This document shows positions 57,411 through 64,000 of a DNA stretch of 64,000 bases, one piece after another; position 1 is the first letter of the stretch; the number at the start of each line of letters is the position of its first letter. Position numbers and translations under genes: made by a program. A model generated the notes under the pieces. It made no database searches. It was given only the letters and a program-made list of their open reading frames with translations, and had not been told where the DNA came from. The DNA is from Margaritifera margaritifera (Eukaryota; Mollusca; Bivalvia; Unionida; Margaritiferidae): assembly GCA_029931535.1 (NCBI GenBank), contig JAQPZY010001266.1, positions 186,001 through 250,000 of the forward strand, read 5' to 3'.

Positions 57411-58280
57411 GTAAGTATACATGACTGTTCGCAACAGTACCTTCTATTTTCTGTCGGGAGGTGCATGTACTGGAGGGAGGGGTCTGATAATTAGCTCACT
57501 TTCCATTCCAGCTACACCCTAATCAGAGATAAAAATATGTATACAAGTTATTTTGAAAAGGCATTATTATGGCATGGTTGACATTAAAAAGGGTCATACA
57601 GCCCCTAGTGACAACCCTAGACCAAAGCTTTTGGTATAAATCTCACACTAAAGTTGATAAAAAGATGCAATTTTTCAGAACCTGGGTTGAAGGAAATGTA
57701 AATTTAATCAATTATTTAATTAATGTAGATGGAAACTTGTCTGATTTTCAGCATTCGAGTCGCATACAATAGTCAGTTAAATTATTTTGTTTTATAGTAT
57801 GATAGAAGTCATTCCAAATGAGTTGAAACAAATTACTTAAGAGACCACATGACACAGTATCTTTTGGTAAACACAAATTTTTAAGAACCTTGATGGATGG
57901 ACCTTAAGTAAACTCAATCTGTTTAAAATCGAGATTTACTTACAGTAATATAATCTGACACACACTGATAAAGGTTCATGATCTGCCAACATTTGGCATT
58001 CCAATTCCGCTTATTTTTTAGCAACCTATCAGATAAAGCATTGCATTTCATGTTAGGGAGTGGTGTTGTTAGAAATGATATGTATCAAATTCAATTTTTT
58101 ACTTTCATAAATGTGAAAGCTGTAATTTGGTTGGTGAATCTAAATGTCGACTGTTCGTGACCTTCTATCTGTATCAGTCAGATCGTCTTTATGTCGGAGA
58201 TCTCGAGTTTAATATGATTGAAGAACCGTTGCAGATACTTTTATACAGTATCTTCGGAAAGTAGTAAAACTATGCTTATT
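57411..58280. other. intron downstream of the last exon seen; no feature
   Basis: No further receptor exon and no clear repeat were recognised. Small plus-strand open frames here have no similarity. Confidence 0.5.
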
Positions 58281-58650
58281 AAGATCCAAGAAAGATGGGC
58301 TAATGATTTTCAAGAAAGATGGGCTAATGATTTACAAGAAAGATGCGCTAATGATTTACAAGGAAGATGGGCTAATGATTTACAAGAAAGATGGGCTAAC
58401 GATTTTCAAGAAAGATGCGCTAATGATTTACAAGGAAGATGGGCTAATGATTTACAAGAAAGATGGGCTAATGATTTACAAGAAAGATGGGCTAATGATT
58501 TACAAGAAGAAAGATGGGCTATTGATTTAAAAGAAAGATGGGCTAATAATTTACAAAAACAGATCTGTGTTCTTTATTGATTATTGATTTAAAAGAAAGA
58601 TGGGCTAATGATTTTCAAGAAAGATGGGCTAATAATTCACAAAAACAGAC
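58281..58650 (+). repeat. 24-bp tandem array, ~13 units plus two outlying
   Basis: The unit GATGGGCTAATGATTTACAA then GAAA repeats with variants (GCGCT, GGAAGA, TTTTC). Two more units lie at about 58595-58650 after a spacer. As 24 is a multiple of three, two plus-strand frames remain open and give 8-residue repeats (for example ERWANDLQ). These are most likely not proteins. Confidence 0.93.
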
Positions 58651-59392
58651 TGAGGAAAATGAATAGAAAGAATATTGCCAGTTAACATTTAATTTATGTT
58701 TATGCAAACTCAAGCTTTTCAGTATTAACATTTGCAGAGGGTATTTAATATTTATTCATTCTTAACAAATGTGGAATAGTTCATTGTAATGCATGTGCAT
58801 TCTGTAAAGTGAACTATGAAACAGTTATTCAAAATTGTTAGGTCTCCTATAATTGAAAAACTGGTTAGATAACACTTCCTTTGTTACAGTCAAACTCAAT
58901 TTAAGCATTTCTTAAACACTAAAAATATTTATTCTAGATCTTTTGAATGGCTTCAATTAATATTCTTTATTGTCCGTTAATCTGTGTTCTTTATTGATTA
59001 TTATATATATTTTTGTAAAAGTAAAAATATTATACCAGTTGTATCCTCTGTAATATTGGATGTGTGAAGAAAATTTAAAATTGTGTGGTTTCACTATTTT
59101 TGTGGGGTATCAATTTTAGTGGATTTCATAGTTGCTTCGAACCACGAATTTAAATACCCAATGAAAAATGAGCCCCATGTGATGGATGCAGAAAGCTTCT
59201 CCTCCCTGTTTCTTTTCTCTATGTTCCTAGCAATCACAAAAGCTGAACAGTGTGTTAATTCAGCTTGATTACTGTAGTAGAATATTACCTTTTAATTGTG
59301 TTTGTTTTATTTTAACCCTTGTGGGAACAAAAATTATAAATGATTATACAGCGTTTTATATTGTTCAGTTCATATGTATGTATGTGATTCAT
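58651..59392. other. AT-rich, no feature recognised
   Basis: No gene. The sequence TGTGTTCTTTATTGATTATT occurs at both 58565 and 58982, a short dispersed repeat. Confidence 0.5.
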
Positions 59393-59575
59393 CTGAATGA
59401 ATAATCTACATACAGCATAGATAAATGAATAATCTTCATACGGCATAGATAAATGAATAATCTACATACGGCATAGATAAATGAATAATCTACATACGGC
59501 ATAGATAAATGAATAATCTACATACGGCATAGATAAATGAATAATCTACATACGGCATAGATAAATGCAAACAAT
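59393..59575 (+). repeat. 28-bp tandem array, ~6.5 units
   Basis: The unit ATAATCTACATACGGCATAG then ATAAATGA is nearly perfect; the first two copies each differ by one base. Confidence 0.95.
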
Positions 59576-60420
59576 ATATATTTCTAGTTACAGGTAGCAA
59601 ACTTTACTGTTAAAATTTAAACCCGTCTGAAAGCACATCGCATTTCATCCACACATTTTTAATCCCAAGGAACAAGATGAATACCAAACTGTTGCTTGAA
59701 GCACATGTACTAATTAAATACTAAGTACATATACTAATTACAGCACAGTACTTAAGGTCATACTTCGCAAATTTTAGGACAAAACCACAGAATAAACATC
59801 ATGTCAATCAATTCTCCAGGTACACACAAACATTTGTGACAAAAAACAGTAAATAATCCCAAAAATTGCAGAATTGTACAAGTCCAGACTTCTCAAAGCC
59901 AGAGATAATTAGATACGATATCTCCGACATTTCCTCACTAGCCAGGCTTATCCATTTGGCTTAAGTTTTAATGTTTGAAGGTCCACTGATAAAGTGCACT
60001 GATATTCATCAGTGACATCTTCCTTTTCCCTCATGATCTCTATGACTTGTCTCACAGTTCAGTGGAAGTGTGATTTCATTTCTTTTTTGCAGTGTCTGTT
60101 TACGGCCAAGTCAAATGTCCGCATATCATGCAGCCATAAACAAAGGAGTGATTCTATTGTCTTTCAATTTAGCTAGCATCTTCACAATTTGATGGCTTTG
60201 TACACATCAAAGATTGCACAGTCTGCTGATTACACTGAGCAAGGGGATGTTGGTGTTTGGTTCACAAATGGAATGGTGACATTATCCACATAATTTGAAT
60301 TTTACCACTCTTTAAGCACTGTGCCATGATTGTCGGAACGTCCTGATGGTGCAACTGTTTGGAAAGTGGATTAAGTATCTAAGGAGGGGCAAATAGTGTG
60401 GTCAGTGTCTTTACATTCCA
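59576..60420. other. non-coding, no feature recognised
   Basis: No gene or clear repeat. No receptor exon was recognised. Confidence 0.5.
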
Positions 60421-60850
60421 TCCCATCATGTCACAAATTCCTTTCACTCGGTAAGTTTTGAAGGACTTGATGCATTGAAATCATATTGGTATGAGGTCTT
60501 GCATACAGAAGATCTACCTCAAGCTTGATTTTCACAGTTTTGTGGCAAAATTTTACAGAGTTGTGGCCCCGTGCTTGACTCAGACCTTTGCCATTTTATT
60601 TTGATTATGCTCAGTAACTTTTGACAGACTTTATGAATTGAAATTAAATTGGTGTGAGGATTTACATTTTAAAAAAATGCTGATTATGTTTGATTCTCAC
60701 TGTTTCCTAGCAAAGTTTTGCAGAGTTATGTCCCAAGTTTGACTTGGAACTTTGCCATTCATTTTTTTGCTCAGTATCTTTTGAAGCACTTTACGGACCG
60801 AAACTAAATTTAGTATTAGGCTTTATATTTAGAAGACTTGGGTCAAGTTC
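60421..60850 (+). repeat. ~150-bp tandem repeat, 3 units
   Basis: Copies share CTCAGTAACTTTTGA/TAAGTTTTGAAGGACTT, GAAATTAAATTGGTGTGAGG-like, TTCTCACTGTTT, GCAAAGTTTTGCAGAGTT and GACTTGGAACTTTGCCATT segments. They run directly into the next element. The related unit at 63570-64000 has the same GCAGAGTTA and TCAGTGTTCT words. Confidence 0.75.
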
Positions 60851-61477
60851 GATTTTTGTTCATCCCAAATGGTGCTACTCAGACATCCGGTATGGCCCTA
60901 AGTGGCCATCTTTAAAATCTCTTGTTATCGCTACTCCACCTAAACAGATGGTAATTTCGACATGGGGTTTTCACTGAAAGGCTTCTTATGATGACTAGTT
61001 GGTCCTAAATGAAACTGGTGCCAATCTGGCATCCAATATGGCCTTGGCAGCCATCTTGAAAATCTTATCACTACTCTTCCTGAACGGAAGGTCATATCAT
61101 TGTGGGGTTTTCACCAGTAGACTTCTTATGATGTCTAATTATCCCTAAATGAAAATGGTGCTGATCTGACCTCCAGTATGGCCATCATTGCTGTCTTGTT
61201 GAAAATCTTGTTATAGCTGCTCTTCTGGATCGATGGTCATACTGACATGGGGTTTTGACCTAAATGTTTTACATGATGTCTAGTTGGGCCTAATGACAAT
61301 GGTGCTAATCTGACATCCAATATGGCCGCTAATCCACCAGAATGGATGATCATATCAACATGGGCTTTTGACCAAAAGACTTGAGATATCTAGTTTGTCC
61401 TAAATTAAAATGGTGCTGATATTAATCCAATATGGCCACAATGTTGGCCATCTTGAAAATCCTTTTGTTGCTATTTC

Positions 61478-61730
61478 TAGGGTTCCGAGTGGTCCTAGGC
61501 ACTTGCCTTTACAGATCACTCACACATCTCACCTCTGTCCACGTAAGTTGGGAGTCTCAGCTCGATCAACATGAATATGTATGAAAGCTTGCCAGTAGCT
61601 TCCCATGGGTCGGTGGTTCTTCCTGGGATCTTCTCAGGTTTTTCCTCCACCAAATATACTGGCCACTATGTATAGCCTATTATGTACTGAAAAAGGGTGT
61701 TAAATCCCACAAAATCAAACCAAACATGAA
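61478..61730 (+). mobile_element. SINE, second type, nested in a 145-bp unit
   Basis: It starts GGGTTCCGAGTGGTCCTAGG (A-box-like), has GGGAGTCTCAGCTCG (B-box-like) about 70 bp on, then CCCATGGGTCGGTGGTTCTT, TTTTTCCTCCACCAAATATA, CTGGCCACTATG and an end GTTAAATCCCACAAAATCAA ACCAAAC. The TTTCCTCCACCA...CTGGCC body is a form found in molluscan tRNA-derived SINEs. On both sides the 145-bp unit resumes (GCTATTTCT / GAATGGATGGTCATAT), showing nested insertion. Confidence 0.75.
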
Positions 61731-61922
61731 TGGATGGTCATATGGACATATGGTTTTCACCAATTCTTATGATGTATAGTTGGTCCTAAATGAAAATGGT
61801 GCCAATCTTAAATCCAGTATGGCCACCATGATGGCCATCTTGACAACCTTTTTATTGCTTAAGTATATGAGAGTTAGTTTCAACACATTCCATTTAAAAC
61901 CCCTGCACATATTCTCGTCATA

Positions 61923-62090
61923 CCTTGCAGTTTTGGTAGAGCATTGGACTTGTCATCCAAGGGTTGTGGGTTTGATACCCTGCTAGACCAGCCTTGGTCA
62001 TTTGGTTTGTCCATGGGCTCCCATTTCCTCCACATGATATAGTCTATAATGTGTTAAAAATGCCCTTAAAACCAACGAAACGATGAAATT
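61923..62090 (+). mobile_element. tRNA-derived SINE, same family as 34137-34305
   Basis: The head has TTGGTAGAGCATTGGACTTG, TCATCCAAGGGTTG and B box GGGTTTGATACCC. The body CTCCCATTTCCTCCACATGA, TATAGTCTATAATGTGTTAA, AAATGCCCTTAAAACC matches the copy at 34137 closely. Confidence 0.83.
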
Positions 62091-62565
62091 AATCATTTTG
62101 AACTTATGACAATTCATTGTATGACATGTTTGCTCGCATCTTTTACCTTATGCGCGAGGTCTTAATCAGAAAAACTGCATTGAGGTCTTAGTTCAGGTAT
62201 TTACGATTGATTAAATGAAAATGGTGCTGCTTGGATATCCAATATGGCTGCCACAGCAGCTATCTTGACAATCTAGTTATCACTACTCCTGAATGGATGG
62301 TTATATCAACATGGGGATTTCACTGAAAGACTTGTTATGATGTCTAGTTGGTCTTAAATGAAAATCGTGCCAATCTGACATCCAATATGGCCACCACAGC
62401 GACCATCATGAAAATCTTGTTATTACTACTCCTTCTACATGGATATCAACATGGGGTTTTCGCTAAAAGACTTCTTATGATGTCTAGATATGAGCTTATC
62501 TTGAATTCCTGGAAATTCTTTTCGCACAGTAGAGCATCAGACCCTTCGAGGGACTCTTGTTTTTT

Positions 62566-63235
62566 ATTACTTGCACTTTTTCGCAAGTGGGGGAAAAAAT
62601 CGAATTGCAAAATTCTGTTCCTACTGTCTTGCGGCGGGGGGGTGGGGGGAGAAGAGATGAGTTACTGTTATTACCTATACTGCAATCCAGGAGTTCGGGA
62701 ATAAGAAGGAACTAAAATACTTTTCTATCAGTTTTGATTGTAAGATTTATTATCATTTTGAAAAAGAAAAAAAATGCATGTACAGCTGAATTGTGTTTCT
62801 TGTCTGTAACTGAAGTCTGATTTATACACATATCCAAGTTTGTATTTTTGGATAAAGGAAAGGTTCATGAACAAACAACCAGTTCTGTCAGGATCGAGTG
62901 TCACTTTCTCAACTATCACAATGTCGCTGACAGAGTGGATAAAGAATAGGAAACTTGAAGTAAGATCTCCTACCATTGGGGACCTGCCTGATCCTACATA
63001 ATCCTCAGTTTGTTGACCAAATCTGATACCTTGTGAACCCTATGTGACTGGCTGCCCTTTTGAGTGGTCTGAACTCTATGTGACTGGTTGCCATTTAGTG
63101 TGATCAGAAGGTAGTAGCTCTCTTTGATGTTTCTAAAGCACATCACAGGCAGAGGTTGCTGTCTCATTTAAAGGAACACTGCATCTTACCACTTTTTGTG
63201 CCAGCCTTAATCATGTTGTAACCCCTGGATTGATC
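62566..63235. other. no gene; short GA/G-rich run
   Basis: A G-rich run (about 62632-62652) and a short direct repeat at 63033-63110 (CTATGTGACTGGCTGCC / CTATGTGACTGGTTGCC). No coding region was recognised. Confidence 0.5.
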
Positions 63236-63300
63236 TGTTTAGGCCTAGAATTTAATATAAATTTCTTTGTAGCTAGAAGGACTAGTAGATTTAGAAATTT
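63236..63300 (+). repeat. dispersed repeat shared with 19975-20040
   Basis: GCCTAGAATTTAATATAAAT, then AGCTAGAAGGACTAGTA, then GAAATTTACTA resembles GCTCGAATTTAACACAAATT, then AGCCAGAAGGACTAGTA, then GAAATTTACTA at 19980-20040. It is a short interspersed element or the left end of one. Confidence 0.6.
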
Positions 63301-63519
63301 ACTAGTCCTGCTGAATCTTCACAAGTCCTTTCCACAAATGCTGACTGGTGACAAATGAAACTTTACTACCGGTAGCTGTTATACTATTGCAATTATGGAA
63401 ACTGTTAATTGTAGACACACCCATGTAAGGGGAAGTAAATCTGATGAGACCAGACAACTGTGAAGACATGTCATATTCAGTAATCTTTTTTCTGTTCCCC
63501 ACTTTTTGTAGAATACATG

Positions 63520-64000
63520 TGATATTAAATTGGGCCTGTCCATCCTTCCACCTGCATGTCCTTCCTGCTTCCAAATTGTACGCAGCTTGATATTGATGAG
63601 ATCCGGGCCGAGTTTGATTTTCTGAGTTCTACATCATTGTTTAGCAGAGGAATAACATTGTAGCCTCTGATTTTTGAACCTACACTTTTGTTTCCAAACA
63701 ATACCATGTTTAATTAATATTAGATCTCAACAAAATTTGGAATGCAGCTTGGTATTGACAAGACCTGGGCTGAGTTCGATTCTCAGTGTTCTCAATCATC
63801 ATTTAGCAGAGTTACAGCCCCTGATCATCACACCCACCCATTTTTGTTTCCTTACAGTAACTCCTTTAATTAATTTTGGATTTCAACTAAATTTTATAGG
63901 CAACTTGGTATCAATGACAATTTGGATGGGTTTGATTGTCAGCATTCTACACCGTAATTTAGCAGAGTTATAGTCCCTGATTGACAAACCCACCCACAGT
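63520..64000 (+). repeat. ~155-bp tandem repeat, at least 3 units, cut by window end
   Basis: Units share TTTAGCAGAGTTACAGCCCC, GATCATCACACCCACCCATT, TTTGTTTCC, TCAACAAAATTTGGA, GCAGCTTGGTATTGA and GAGTTCGATTCTCAGTGTTC. The 99-residue plus-strand open frame is repeat translation. Confidence 0.85.

Larger units (their letters stand above)
60851..62565 (+). mobile_element. hairpin-ended tandem-repeat element, copy 5, interrupted by two SINEs
   Basis: It has ~145-bp internal units (GTTGGTCCTAAATGAAACTG, GCATCCAATATGGCC, GCCATCTTGAAAATCTT, CATGGGGTTTTCAC) and the conserved right end, with GAATTCCTGGAAATTCTTTT and the terminal hairpin CAGACCCTTCGAGGGACTCT before TGTTTT. SINEs at 61478-61730 and 61923-62090 interrupt the units. 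The left conserved end was not found; the previous 150-bp array abuts instead. Confidence 0.75.

Overview
This is a eukaryotic, AT-rich, repeat-dense genomic window. It is best read as about 45 kb of one nuclear-receptor gene on the + strand. Seven short exons with canonical GT/AG boundaries and matching phases read through from the first zinc finger of the DNA-binding domain to the early helices of the ligand-binding domain. The protein is recognisable as the ROR/HR3 orphan receptor (NR1F group). Both ends of the gene are missing: the A/B-domain exon(s) and promoter lie upstream or were not recognised, and the exons for the rest of the ligand-binding domain lie downstream of the window. The very long introns, HR3-like residues, tRNA-derived SINEs, DIRS-type retroelement and tandem-repeat elements with conserved ends all fit a lophotrochozoan, most likely a mollusc (bivalve or gastropod). 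That assignment is inference.

Layout. 1-12.7 kb: non-coding, with a segmental duplication (2.1-4.4 kb), a ~37-40 bp array (6.2-7.9 kb) and an 80-bp array (8.08-9.85 kb). Exons: 12712-12797 (zinc finger 1), 21791-21932 (zinc finger 2), 26493-26640 (C-terminal extension and hinge), 36768-36946 (hinge), 43033-43154 (start of LBD), 47975-48107 (LBD helix 3 region), 57303-57410 (LBD, next helices). The coding total here is 918 nt.

The introns are built largely of tandem arrays, roughly a third of the window by hand count. Their periods are 80, 48, 81, 43, 72, 29, 25, 37, 24 and 28 bp, plus several ~145-160 bp families. Mobile elements lie inside and between them: a 251-bp hAT-type MITE with a perfect 8-bp target duplication and a longer relative; two TA-flanked terminal-inverted-repeat elements inserted in one 48-bp satellite; a decayed piggyBac inserted at TTAA in a ~150-bp satellite; a decayed DIRS-type tyrosine-recombinase retrotransposon (50.9-57.0 kb) with inverted terminal repeats, split by a nested hAT element; and several SINEs. 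A recurrent element with two conserved ends, a variable number of ~145-bp internal units and a terminal hairpin occurs at least four times.

Most notable: (i) a 25-bp minisatellite runs directly into the splice acceptor of the exon at 43033 and carries an identical decoy acceptor 50 bp upstream, whose use would create a stop codon at the exon's first bases; (ii) the 81-bp satellite has higher-order periods of 9 and 12 units; (iii) a tandem family flips orientation at ~20.63 kb, which would make a large hairpin in the receptor pre-mRNA; (iv) the hairpin-ended tandem-repeat element family. No rRNA gene, functional tRNA gene or CRISPR was seen, and no complete protein-coding gene apart from the receptor fragment.
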